In this document: positions 53,290 to 61,614 of the stretch, in pieces
How positions within the stretch are numbered: position 1 is the first letter of the stretch
How the letters are laid out: each line of letters opens with the position of its first letter
Assembly (NCBI GenBank): GCA_030654175.1
Contig: JAURXZ010000049.1
Location: 466,334-530,333 of the forward strand
Reading direction: 5' to 3'
DNA: 64,000 bases
Origin: Bacteroidia bacterium
GTDB taxonomy: Bacteria > Bacteroidota > Bacteroidia > 2-12-FULL-35-15
The notes under the pieces: model-generated
What the model saw: the letters and a program-made list of their open reading frames with translations, nothing else
What the model was told of the DNA's origin: nothing
Database searches by the model: none
Position numbers and translations under genes: made by a program

Positions 53290-54573
53290 ATGCTTGCAGA
53301 AATAATAACGATAGGAGATGAAATATTAATTGGTCAGATCGTGGATACTAATTCCGCTTTCATTGCCACTTTGCTTAATATGAATGGTATCAGTGTAAAA
53401 CAAATATCATCTGTTTCTGACGATCGTAACCATATTTTAAAAGCATTGGATGAAGCTAAGGAGCGCGCAGATATTATTTTAATTACCGGTGGTTTGGGTC
53501 CAACCAAAGATGATATCACCAAAAAAACGTTATGCGACTATTTTAAAACCACCATGCGCTTTGATGAAGATGTGTATCAGGATGTGGTGAAAATATTTAA
53601 TGCTTATCAAAAAGAAGTTACACCAATCAATCGTTTGCAGGCGGAAGTACCTTCAATATGCACTGTTATAAGGAATCAGAATGGTACAGCTCCCGGAATG
53701 TGGTTTGATAGGGATGGTAAAGTTTTTATTTCGATGCCTGGAGTGCCTTATGAAATGAAGGCCATGATGCAAAATCAGGTTATTCCTAAGTTAAAAGAGC
53801 ATTTTAAATTACCTGCTATTGTTCACAAAACAATTTTGACACAAGGTATTGGAGAATCCTATTTAGCTGATCTAATTTCGGATTGGGAAGATAGTTTAGT
53901 TCAGGATAATATTAAGTTGGCCTATTTACCTTCGCCCGGAATGGTTCGTTTGCGGCTCAGTACAAAAGGTGATGACGTAAAAACACTTAATAACGTAGTA
54001 GATAAAAAAATTGAGGAATTAAAAATAATTATTTCTGAATATATTTATGGTTATGAAAATTTTGGTGAAGAAACCGAAACGTTGGAGCAAATTGTAGGTA
54101 AATTATTAAATCAATTAAAAAAAACAGTTTCAACTGCCGAAAGTTGTACTGGAGGGTATATATCGCATTTAATTACTAAAGTTCCCGGCAGTTCAGATTA
54201 TTATATTGGTTCTGTAATCTCCTATTCATACGAAATAAAAGAGATCGAATTAGGTGTTTCAAAAGATTTGCTTGAAAAACAAGGCGCAGTTAGTCAACCG
54301 GTAGTGGAACAAATGGCCAAAGCCATCCGTACAAAATACAGAACGGACTATTCCATAGCAGCATCAGGTATTGCGGGTCCCGGTGGAGGAACGGATGAAA
54401 AACCTGTAGGAACAGTATGGATTGCAATTGCAACTCCGGAAACTGTAATTTCTGAAAAGTTTTTGTTTGGAACCAACCGTGAACGGAACATTCAAAAAAC
54501 AGCAAATGCAGCTTTGAATATGTTACGGAAAGAATTGCAAGCCAAGATATCCGGAACGTTTATTTGTGAGTGA
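53290..54573 (+). CDS. cinA: CinA family nicotinamide-nucleotide amidohydrolase (MoCF-CinA fusion)
   Basis: A 427-residue cytosolic enzyme. It starts at the ATG at 53290 (MLAEIITIGDEIL), since the open frame upstream to 53257 has no homology. The N-terminal MoCF-like domain (about 1-170) holds TIGDEILIGQIVDTNS, ITGGLGPTKDDITK and FISMPGVPYEMKAMM. The C-terminal CinA domain (about 265-420) holds STAESCTGGYISHLITKVPG and ASGIAGPGGGTDEKPVGTVWI, the nicotinamide-mononucleotide deamidase signature for NAD salvage. The full two-domain form is normal for Bacteroidota. The N-terminal domain is the ADP-ribose pyrophosphatase part. It sits 81 bases after the DPP11 gene on the same strand. Confidence 0.96.
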   Translation: MLAEIITIGDEILIGQIVDTNSAFIATLLNMNGISVKQISSVSDDRNHILKALDEAKERADIILITGGLGPTKDDITKKTLCDYFKTTMRFDEDVYQDVVKIFNAYQKEVTPINRLQAEVPSICTVIRNQNGTAPGMWFDRDGKVFISMPGVPYEMKAMMQNQVIPKLKEHFKLPAIVHKTILTQGIGESYLADLISDWEDSLVQDNIKLAYLPSPGMVRLRLSTKGDDVKTLNNVVDKKIEELKIIISEYIYGYENFGEETETLEQIVGKLLNQLKKTVSTAESCTGGYISHLITKVPGSSDYYIGSVISYSYEIKEIELGVSKDLLEKQGAVSQPVVEQMAKAIRTKYRTDYSIAASGIAGPGGGTDEKPVGTVWIAIATPETVISEKFLFGTNRERNIQKTANAALNMLRKELQAKISGTFICE

Positions 54574-54633
54574 TTTTGTACGGTTGCTAATTTTTTATCT
54601 TCCATTTCTTTTTAAAATAATTATTCTATTGAA

Positions 54634-56505
54634 ATGAAAAATATAAAATATTTTTTGGTTATTTCAGTCGCGTTTTTTCATTCCCTTTCATTTTGTTTTT
54701 CGCAGGAAAATGATGCAGGGAAACTAATAGTTGACGGTCAGGTTTATGGGTATAACCATGATCCATCAAATAAATTTCTTAAACGAGGTAAGCAAATTAT
54801 TCTTGAAGGAACATTGGATGGCGTTTCAATTAATATTTCGGAGAGCGGAAAATCAATTTTTAACACAAAGACCAATAAAAAAGGAGAATTTCTTCTGAAA
54901 ATTAATCTCGGCAAAATTTATAAAGTTGAACTTTCAAAACGTGGTTATACAAAAAGTATATTAATAATTGATGTAAAATCAGTACCTGCTAATATTGCTG
55001 CTAATGGAATACGATTCAGTGGTGCCGAATTGATATTAAATAGTTTCCATTCTAAAGATACTTCCCAAATAAATATTCCCTTTGGGAAATTGTATTATCA
55101 TCCGCGATCAAATTTTATGGATTTTGAAGCAAATCAGCCTGTCAGGAAAAAGGGGCTTTTGACACGAGATGACGAGCCAAACACTCATGTTTCACTTATG
55201 AAACGTGCTGTTTTGAAAAATAAAAATTTCGTACAAACTGAAAAAAAATATATACAGGAAAATGTAAAAGAAAAAAAGCAGTTGCCTGATACAGTTATAA
55301 AAACCCAAATAAAATCTGAATTCGCGTTAAAACCCATTGTTGGAATTGAAAATTTAAGTCCAGCTGATATAATACAACGTGAATCTGAAATTCATAACGC
55401 GATTGAACAGCTTGAGTTGGATAAAATGAATGCTGGTTCTTTTCTGGATAGCTTGATAATAAATGAAAGAGAAGCCTTGCTGAATTCAGCTGTGCTTGAA
55501 TTGTCGCTTGCGAAGAAGCTGATCGCATTGCAGAAAAAAGATATTTCCACTCAAAAAAAGTTATTGTTTTTTGCAATTTGTTTTGTGTTTCTCCTGATTG
55601 GATTTTTGTTTCTAATATATAAGCACTATAGAGAAAAAAGAAAAACTAATATTCTTTTGAATGAGAGGAGTAAAAAAATTACTGATAGTATTAATTATGC
55701 AAGTCGTATCCAGAAGTCAATTCTCCTTCCGGAAAATGAAATCAAAAAAATTCTACCTCAATCATTTATTTATTATCAGCCGAGAGATATCGTAAGTGGA
55801 GATTTTTATTGGTTTGCAGAAGTTGAGGCGGGGCGCTTATTAAGTGAGCCAATCGAAAAAAACGATCAATTACTTTCGATAGTGGACTCCAGGCTAATTA
55901 TTGTTGCAGCTGTTGATTGTACAGGTCATGGTGTTCCAGGCGCTTTTATGTCGCTGGTCGGCAATAGTTTATTAAATGAAATAATTCACGAAAAACACAT
56001 TATCCAACCTGATTCCATTTTAAAATCAATGCATAGTGGTGTTTTTAAAGCATTACATCAAAAAGAAGAGGTTTCACTTATTCAGGACGGAATGGAAATG
56101 TCGATATGTGTAATAGATCTTGAGAAAAAATACATTGAATTTTCCGGAGCGATGAATCCCATATATATTGTGAAAGATAATATCGTTCATGTTATTAAGC
56201 CTGATATAAAGGCTATTGGTGGAAGGAGTTTTGGGACTCGAAAAAACACTGAAGTTGAATTTACAAAACAGATTATTCCAATTGAAAAAAACATGTCAGT
56301 TTATATGTTTACAGATGGATTTGCTGATCAATTTGGTGGGCCTGAAAATAAAAAATTTAATACTGCCCAGTTTAAGAACTTACTGTTAAATATTCATTCA
56401 ATGGATATGGACATGCAAAAATCAGCAATTGAAGAAACAATAAAAAACTGGAGAGGGGATTATAAACAAACAGATGATATGCTGGTAATTGGGATGAAAT
56501 TTTAA
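54634..56505 (+). CDS. Transmembrane SpoIIE/PP2C phosphatase with N-terminal regulatory-like domain (C)
   Basis: A 623-residue signalling protein. A signal peptide (about 1-24) precedes a CarboxypepD_reg-like sandwich (about 32-115, NTKTNKKGEFLLKINLG and IYKVELSKRGYTKSILI), a linker, a coiled coil (about 245-305), one transmembrane helix (about 310-330) and a cytoplasmic SpoIIE domain (about 345-623). Metal-site residues are kept: GDFYWF (Asp390), DCTGHGVPGAFMS (Asp428), FTDGFADQFGG and the final TDDMLVIG. Relative to the two TPR-SpoIIE proteins it carries about 22 extra residues between the first two motifs (AEVEAGRLLSEPIEKNDQ). It converges on SiaC and SiaB-like genes, so it is the likely SiaA-type phosphatase of that set. 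Confidence 0.9.
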   Translation: MKNIKYFLVISVAFFHSLSFCFSQENDAGKLIVDGQVYGYNHDPSNKFLKRGKQIILEGTLDGVSINISESGKSIFNTKTNKKGEFLLKINLGKIYKVELSKRGYTKSILIIDVKSVPANIAANGIRFSGAELILNSFHSKDTSQINIPFGKLYYHPRSNFMDFEANQPVRKKGLLTRDDEPNTHVSLMKRAVLKNKNFVQTEKKYIQENVKEKKQLPDTVIKTQIKSEFALKPIVGIENLSPADIIQRESEIHNAIEQLELDKMNAGSFLDSLIINEREALLNSAVLELSLAKKLIALQKKDISTQKKLLFFAICFVFLLIGFLFLIYKHYREKRKTNILLNERSKKITDSINYASRIQKSILLPENEIKKILPQSFIYYQPRDIVSGDFYWFAEVEAGRLLSEPIEKNDQLLSIVDSRLIIVAAVDCTGHGVPGAFMSLVGNSLLNEIIHEKHIIQPDSILKSMHSGVFKALHQKEEVSLIQDGMEMSICVIDLEKKYIEFSGAMNPIYIVKDNIVHVIKPDIKAIGGRSFGTRKNTEVEFTKQIIPIEKNMSVYMFTDGFADQFGGPENKKFNTAQFKNLLLNIHSMDMDMQKSAIEETIKNWRGDYKQTDDMLVIGMKF

Positions 56506-56547
56506 GATGCCTGGTTTTGGATTTCCGATAAAATGTTTGTTATAAGC

Positions 56548-56580
56548 CATCTAACATCCAATATCTAACACCTAATATCT
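56548..56580. repeat. TCTAACATC-type intergenic repeat
   Basis: A degenerate tandem of TCTAACATCCAATATC, TAACACCTAATATCT-like units fills much of the 86-base convergent gap between the SpoIIE gene and the SiaC-like gene. Short runs of this kind are frequent in Bacteroidota intergenic DNA. Confidence 0.5.
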
Positions 56581-56591
56581 TTGTCAATTTT

Positions 56592-56969
56592 TTAACAAAC
56601 TGTAAGTTCAAAAGGGATTGTTAACATGTTTTTGAATTCATATCCTTTTATTTCCATTAAATCATCGTTTTTATCATAACACCAAACAATTTTTACCTTA
56701 TTGCCGGTTGTTATTATTTCTTCAAGTAGGGTGAATAGAACCATGATTTGTTTTACAGAACCAGAATTAAAATACTCAATGTTTATTTTGAATTCAGTGT
56801 AAGCATTTGGCTTCTTAATGTATGAAGATATCCAGTCGATAATTGGTTCATAGAACTCAGCAGGATTCTCAGGTAAGGATTTTCCACTTATGATAAATTG
56901 GTCTTTTGAAATATCAAATACAACCTGTGGTGTATCTTCTGTAGGTTTTAATTTTAATGGTTTTTCCAT
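56592..56969 (-). CDS. SiaC-family (DUF1987) regulatory phosphoprotein
   Basis: A 125-residue cytosolic protein of the DUF1987/SiaC family, the antagonist-like partner in SiaABCD-type switches. Matches: PQVVFDISKDQFIISGKSLPEN, then a strand-helix-strand ending FKINIEYFNSGSVKQIMVLF. In Pseudomonas SiaC the phospho-acceptor is Thr68 in a YFNT-type motif; the aligned residue here is Ser69 (YFNSGS), with Ser71 nearby, so I predict Ser phosphorylation. Length is typical. It lies 5 bases after the SiaB-type kinase gene, in one operon, and faces a SpoIIE phosphatase. In Pseudomonas the dephosphorylated protein activates diguanylate cyclase SiaD; no SiaD homologue is in the window. Confidence 0.88.
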   Translation of the reverse strand: MEKPLKLKPTEDTPQVVFDISKDQFIISGKSLPENPAEFYEPIIDWISSYIKKPNAYTEFKINIEYFNSGSVKQIMVLFTLLEEIITTGNKVKIVWCYDKNDDLMEIKGYEFKNMLTIPFELTVC

Positions 56970-56974
56970 AATTA

Positions 56975-58072
56975 TTAGATGGTAATGCTCAATGAAAAAA
57001 ATGATACAGTATCCGAATGTCTCATAAAATTATATTTTAATTTCTCGCTGCTATATTTGCCCATCTCAATCAATCCAATTCCAACGTTACCTGACTTATT
57101 ATTTTCTTCATTAAGTATCTTTTTTTTATACATTTCGGCCAAGCCTTTTTCATCTAAACCAACAAGGTTTTCTAATTTTTCTTTGAGTGGTTCTACGTCT
57201 GCGCTGTCAATAAAGTTGCCGGTATTAATAGTATATCTGTTGTTTTTTAAAGAGATCATAAATAAACCTTCACGTTTCCCATTTTCCTCTTTTGCATGTT
57301 TGCTTATATTTTGAAGAACTTCAATAAGTATGTATAATGTCTTTTTTTTGAAAAGAGGTAATTTTTTATTTGAATCGATGTTACTTTTAATCAGGTCAAT
57401 AAGCGGTAGAATGCTTTGTTGGGAGAAATCGCCTTTTCGGAGCAACAAAATATTTTCTTTTACCATGCCATTATAAAGATCTTTAGAACTTTTTAAAATA
57501 TCAGCATCAGTATTATCATTTTCATTTTTATTCATATTACCTAAGCGAACCTGGATAAAGAAATTGGAAAAGAAATAATTAATACCTTCAAAATCAAATT
57601 CGAGTTTTGAATCTGATTTTCTTGCCATTTCAATAAGTCCGAGACCGCCACCTCCTTTTTCGGAAAAGCCTGTATTGGCCAAAACATCGAGGTAATCAGC
57701 CTTCAATTCTTCCCGGGTAAATTTATTTATAGATTTTAGTTTTGAGGTTAAGTTGGTACTTTTTGAATTTTCAATCAAATTAGTTGTACTGATATAAAAT
57801 GCTTTTCCAATGTTCCTAACTAAAAACATTTTAGGTTTGTTGTTTGTAACATTAATTATTTCAGGTTTATCAGCATGTCGTATAATGTTTTGAAAGCATT
57901 CAACCATTAAAAAAGATAGTTTCCTTTTTAAAATTTCGGGTTCATCAATACTGGCAATATTTGCACGTATCAACGTTTCAGTTATTTCATCTACAAATTC
58001 ACCCATATAAATAAGACTGAAATGATCATTTTCCAATTTATTAAAAAACCAATACGATAATTCAGGACTCAT
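56975..58072 (-). CDS. Tandem SiaB-family (DUF6272) GHKL protein kinase
   Basis: A 365-residue cytosolic protein with two SiaB-like units in one chain (about 1-175 and 190-365). Each has an N-box E-x3-N-x3-H (Glu58-Asn62-His66 in VECFQNIIRHA; Glu251-Asn255-His259 in IEVLQNISKHA) and a glycine-rich G-box (GGGGLGLIEM at 140-149; NVGIGLIEMGK at 329-339). Known SiaB proteins have a single unit of about 180 residues and phosphorylate SiaC. Both units keep the ATP-binding residues, so either could be active. The first G-box has four Gly, the second is shorter. The linker (about 178-195) is Asn/Asp-rich (NMNKNENDNTDADI). It is the first gene of the leftward siaBC-like operon. Confidence 0.82.
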   Translation of the reverse strand: MSPELSYWFFNKLENDHFSLIYMGEFVDEITETLIRANIASIDEPEILKRKLSFLMVECFQNIIRHADKPEIINVTNNKPKMFLVRNIGKAFYISTTNLIENSKSTNLTSKLKSINKFTREELKADYLDVLANTGFSEKGGGGLGLIEMARKSDSKLEFDFEGINYFFSNFFIQVRLGNMNKNENDNTDADILKSSKDLYNGMVKENILLLRKGDFSQQSILPLIDLIKSNIDSNKKLPLFKKKTLYILIEVLQNISKHAKEENGKREGLFMISLKNNRYTINTGNFIDSADVEPLKEKLENLVGLDEKGLAEMYKKKILNEENNKSGNVGIGLIEMGKYSSEKLKYNFMRHSDTVSFFSLSITI

Positions 58073-58285
58073 TTTTTGATGGATGAAAATTAATTTTACT
58101 AAATTACTGAAAATAAAAGAAAAAGCATAAAATATAATAGTATGGCGGAACAGAAGCTAATCAATTTTGTTTAACGTTAAAAGATCATTAAAATTTCATT
58201 AAACCTGATTTTTCGATTTTTATAGGTTATCTCCCAAATAAATAGCTCATTTGAAGGGTATTTATAACAAATAAATCATAATTGT

Positions 58286-59716
58286 TTATTGGTCAATCAA
58301 AAGTTTACTTGTTACCTGTTTATTTTCATTGGTAAGTACTATAAAATATAGTCCATTTGATAATTCCATATTTTCAATTGTAAAGCTATCTCCATTCATT
58401 TTTGAGATCTTTTTTACAGGTTGACCTAAAGAATTAAATATTATCAATTCAGCATTGTTTAAATAAATTGGTGTTTCAATTTTCAGTTCATCTTGTGCAG
58501 GATTCGGATAAATTGAAAATCCAAAATCATTGGATTCTTCTATGCCAAGAGGACAGGATGTATAAGTTAAAATTTTCACCCCTGTCCAATTGGAAGCGAA
58601 TGGAACAACAGAGCAGATATAGGATAGATATATTTCATTTTGATATAATCCCACTCCCCAGGTACCGAGGTTATTGGTGACTCCCCCGTAAAAATTACAT
58701 GAATCAGGTTGTGCCGGATTTGAAACATCAACCACCATCATGTCGCTTTTTCCTGTAGATAAAAAGATCTGTTTGCAATTTTTATTATATTGAATTTCAT
58801 TGGCATGAACAGGAGTGTTGAACCAATTGTTGTTCGGACAGTTATAAGGGTTCCACCATCCGGTAAGTGTTATATTACTGGTATCTGCAATGTTTAAAAT
58901 TTCCATTCCGCAATAATCCACTGCAATATATACAAGTGTATCGTCCAGTATAATATTGTTGTATGCTTTGGGATGATCCAAAGGAGTGTACACTGCAGGG
59001 TTACACCAGCGTCCTGTTTCCATTGGCGAAAGTTTGTTTGTGCAATTGATGATCCTGAATCCACCGCCATCATAGCATAGATATACAATGCTGTTCTTAA
59101 CTTCCATTCCTCGTGCATTGTAATAGTCAGGATTTGGATTTGCAATAGGAGGATAATTTATATTGGGTGCAAACTGCGAAGCAAACTGTATATTGCTTTT
59201 GTTGGTTATATCCAGGATCACCAAACCATTTTTCATGGCCCCTAAGTAAGCATAGTCCCCTTCCACTTTTATAATACCTCCACCACTGGTAGATGATGGA
59301 ACCAAATAATAATCAGTAACAACAGGCAAAAGCGGATTTGTTATATCTACAATTGCCATTCCGCCTTGCTGAGGATTGGTGAACGTATTTCCAAGTGCGA
59401 GATAAAGATAGTTTCCACTTTGTGAAACATTCATTACATCCAGTGTAGCAAACAAATTTGTGGGAACAGTTGCAATTAATAACGGTGAGGTAATAACAGA
59501 AATATCATAAATTTTCAACCCCGCCTCTTTGTTTGCAACATAGAGATATGGCCGGTTCAGGTCATCATGAATCATGGTCATTATCATAAAATTACAAGTG
59601 GAAGAAATATCCGATTTCCACTGGATATTCATGTTATTGCAATTTTGCCCGGTAATTTTATTACTCGATGTAACAATAATTAGAATAAAGGTTGTGATTT
59701 TAAAAAGGTTATTCAT
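58286..59716 (-). CDS. LVIVD-repeat beta-propeller protein with T9SS type A signal
   Basis: A 476-residue secreted protein. I use the ATG at 59716; a TTG three codons upstream (59725) is less likely. Signal peptide about 1-23, then a propeller made of LVIVD repeats: YLYVANKEAGLKIYDIS, GGMAIVDITNPLLPV, DYAYLGAMKNGLVILDITN, and others each followed by a P-x-x-x-G/D turn. It ends in a T9SS type A signal (YPNPAQDELKIETPIYL ... NGLYFIVLTNENK ... KLLIDQ). LVIVD proteins are surface or secreted scaffolds of unknown ligand. Many Cys residues (CNNMNIQ, CNFMIMT, CGMEIL, CNFYGG) occur in loops, which could form disulfides. Confidence 0.86.
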   Translation of the reverse strand: MNNLFKITTFILIIVTSSNKITGQNCNNMNIQWKSDISSTCNFMIMTMIHDDLNRPYLYVANKEAGLKIYDISVITSPLLIATVPTNLFATLDVMNVSQSGNYLYLALGNTFTNPQQGGMAIVDITNPLLPVVTDYYLVPSSTSGGGIIKVEGDYAYLGAMKNGLVILDITNKSNIQFASQFAPNINYPPIANPNPDYYNARGMEVKNSIVYLCYDGGGFRIINCTNKLSPMETGRWCNPAVYTPLDHPKAYNNIILDDTLVYIAVDYCGMEILNIADTSNITLTGWWNPYNCPNNNWFNTPVHANEIQYNKNCKQIFLSTGKSDMMVVDVSNPAQPDSCNFYGGVTNNLGTWGVGLYQNEIYLSYICSVVPFASNWTGVKILTYTSCPLGIEESNDFGFSIYPNPAQDELKIETPIYLNNAELIIFNSLGQPVKKISKMNGDSFTIENMELSNGLYFIVLTNENKQVTSKLLIDQ

Positions 59717-59876
59717 GGCTGACAAGTTAAATTAGTAAAATCATTGATAGTACGTTCTGAGGGTAAAATCAAATATGATGATTCCTTTACTGTTTTGCTT
59801 TTTCAAATATAAGTTTTTTTAACAAAATAATTTATATTAAGCAGCCCATTTTCTTCGATAAACCTTAATAATTGAT

Positions 59877-59884
59877 TACTTTTG
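59877..59884 (+). promoter_or_regulatory. Promoter core TACTTTTG of the helicase gene
   Basis: Exact TAnnTTTG match ending 23 bases before the ATG at 59908 and lying inside the upstream open frame that starts at 59872; supports 59908 as the start. Confidence 0.45.
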
Positions 59885-59907
59885 TAAGATTTGTAATTTA
59901 TAAGACG

Positions 59908-61434
59908 ATGACGCTTGGTCGCTTGGAAATAGAGGAAAAAAAAGTAGGAAAAGAATTATATGACTATCAGCAGGATGCTATTGATAGGATATTTGAGCGC
60001 CTTAAGAATTTTCCTGAAGGACATAACCTTTTGTACCAGCTTCCTACCGGTGGAGGAAAAACGGTCATTTTTTCAGAGATCGCAAAGCGATATATACAGG
60101 AATTAGGCAAGAAAGTGTTGATACTCACACATCGTATCGAACTCTGTGGTCAAACGTCTGAAATGCTTAGCGAATTCGGTGTAAAAAATAAGATTATCAA
60201 TAGTAAAGTTAAGACCTTACCTGACCAGGATGATTATATGTGCTTTGTTGCAATGGTTGAAACATTAAACAACCGGCTTCAGGATGAAAAACTGGAAATG
60301 GAGCATGTGGGTTTAGTTATTATTGATGAAGCGCATTACAATTCTTTCCGAAAATTATTTCAATTTTTTGAAAAGGCTGACATTCTTGGTGTTACAGCCA
60401 CACCATTAAGTTCCAATATTAAACTTCCGATGCATGAGAACTATAGTGAACTGATTGTTGGTCACTCTATTTCTTCCCTGATCGAAAAAGGTTTTCTGTC
60501 CAAAGCAAATACATACAGCTTTGATGTTAATCTTGGTTCCTTAAAAATTGGAATTGATGGGGACTATACTGTTAGCTCATCTGATCTGCTTTATGGAAAT
60601 TATCTTATGCAGGAGAAGCTGTTACTTGCCTACAAAGAAAAATCTTTAGGAAAAAAAACGCTGATATTTAATAACGGTATCAATACTTCCAGAGCGGTAT
60701 ATTCTTTATTTATGAATGCAGGGTACGATATCAGGCACCTGGATAATACCAACAGCGATCAGGAACGTAAAGATATTCTACATTGGTTTAAAACCAAACC
60801 CGATGCTATTCTTACTTCGGTAGGCATTCTCACTACCGGTTTTGATGAACCTACAGTTGAAACAATTATATTGAACCGTGCCACTAAATCTCTTACTTTG
60901 TTTTACCAGATGATTGGTAGGGGATCCCGTATACTTCCAAACAAATCAGAATTTACTGTTATAGATCTTGGTAATAATGCATTGCGTTTCGGGCTTTGGG
61001 ATTCATATATCGATTGGCAGGCGATATTCCGTGCTCCTGATTATTATCTTCAAAACCTTTCTACTGACGTGGAAATTGAGCGCCAGTTTAAATATGTTAT
61101 GCCTGCTGAACTACGTGAAAAATTCAGTAAGTCCGAATCAGTGGAGTTTAATATAAAAGAAGAATATGCACTTTTAACTAAACAGGGGCTCAGGCCAAAA
61201 GCTGCTATTGAGAATTCTATTGAACAGCATGCAAGAATATGTGCTGAGAACAGTACCGATTATTTTGAAGCCATGGAACTCGCTAAACTCTTGGAAGAAG
61301 ATATTAAATACCGGGTAAAGCGATATTCCTATTGTATTTGCAAGAGTACCGATAATTATGTTTTCTGGCTTCAGGAGGATTATAAGCGTAAGTTAAGCTT
61401 GAGTCTGAACCGGAAATTTATAAGTATTGAGTAA
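59908..61434 (+). CDS. Superfamily 2 DEAD/DEAH-type helicase (ResIII-like)
   Basis: A 508-residue cytosolic ATP-dependent helicase. Start at the ATG at 59908. Motif I QLPTGGGKTVIF, motif Ia LILTHRIELCGQ, motif II VIIDEAHYNSF (DEAH), motif III VTATPLSS, motif IV/V IFNNGINTSRAVYSLF and LTSVGILTTGFDEPTVETIIL, and motif VI QMIGRGSRI. The N-terminal Q-like motif is LYDYQQDAI. It resembles the ResIII/RAD25-type helicases seen in restriction, repair or mobile elements, but no nuclease or methylase gene lies beside it. It is widely found in Bacteroidota as a standalone gene. The C-terminal ~110 residues are unique to its subfamily. Confidence 0.9.
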   Translation: MTLGRLEIEEKKVGKELYDYQQDAIDRIFERLKNFPEGHNLLYQLPTGGGKTVIFSEIAKRYIQELGKKVLILTHRIELCGQTSEMLSEFGVKNKIINSKVKTLPDQDDYMCFVAMVETLNNRLQDEKLEMEHVGLVIIDEAHYNSFRKLFQFFEKADILGVTATPLSSNIKLPMHENYSELIVGHSISSLIEKGFLSKANTYSFDVNLGSLKIGIDGDYTVSSSDLLYGNYLMQEKLLLAYKEKSLGKKTLIFNNGINTSRAVYSLFMNAGYDIRHLDNTNSDQERKDILHWFKTKPDAILTSVGILTTGFDEPTVETIILNRATKSLTLFYQMIGRGSRILPNKSEFTVIDLGNNALRFGLWDSYIDWQAIFRAPDYYLQNLSTDVEIERQFKYVMPAELREKFSKSESVEFNIKEEYALLTKQGLRPKAAIENSIEQHARICAENSTDYFEAMELAKLLEEDIKYRVKRYSYCICKSTDNYVFWLQEDYKRKLSLSLNRKFISIE

Positions 61435-61490
61435 ATTTTGATTGCCAACCTTAGTTCGATAAAATAACAATTTTCTAAACAATTTTATTT

Positions 61491-61580
61491 GGGCGTTCCC
61501 TTTCTGAAAAGAAAGGGCTGGGCTTTCCACTTCAATCTTTTCTAAATAGAAAAGGATTTACGCTGCAATCCCTAACGCGG
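61491..61580. repeat. Dispersed hairpin repeat, copy B (inverted relative to copy A)
   Basis: Reads as the reverse complement of the element at 5232-5346: GGCGTTCCCTTTCT, hairpin CCCTTTCT/AGAAAGGG (61498-61517), TTCAATCTTTTCT then TAGAAAAGGATTTA, and the end AATCCCTAACGCGG. It lacks the extra ~25-base segment of copy A. It again occupies a convergent junction (helicase and aroB). Confidence 0.85.
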
Positions 61581-61614
61581 CATTATCAAATGAATGAGGC
61601 TTCTTTACGGCTCA

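Noticed and set aside
59908-61434. Helicase as part of a restriction or phage-defence island
   Set aside because: No methylase, nuclease or other defence gene lies nearby. The neighbours are housekeeping genes, and base composition does not change visibly.
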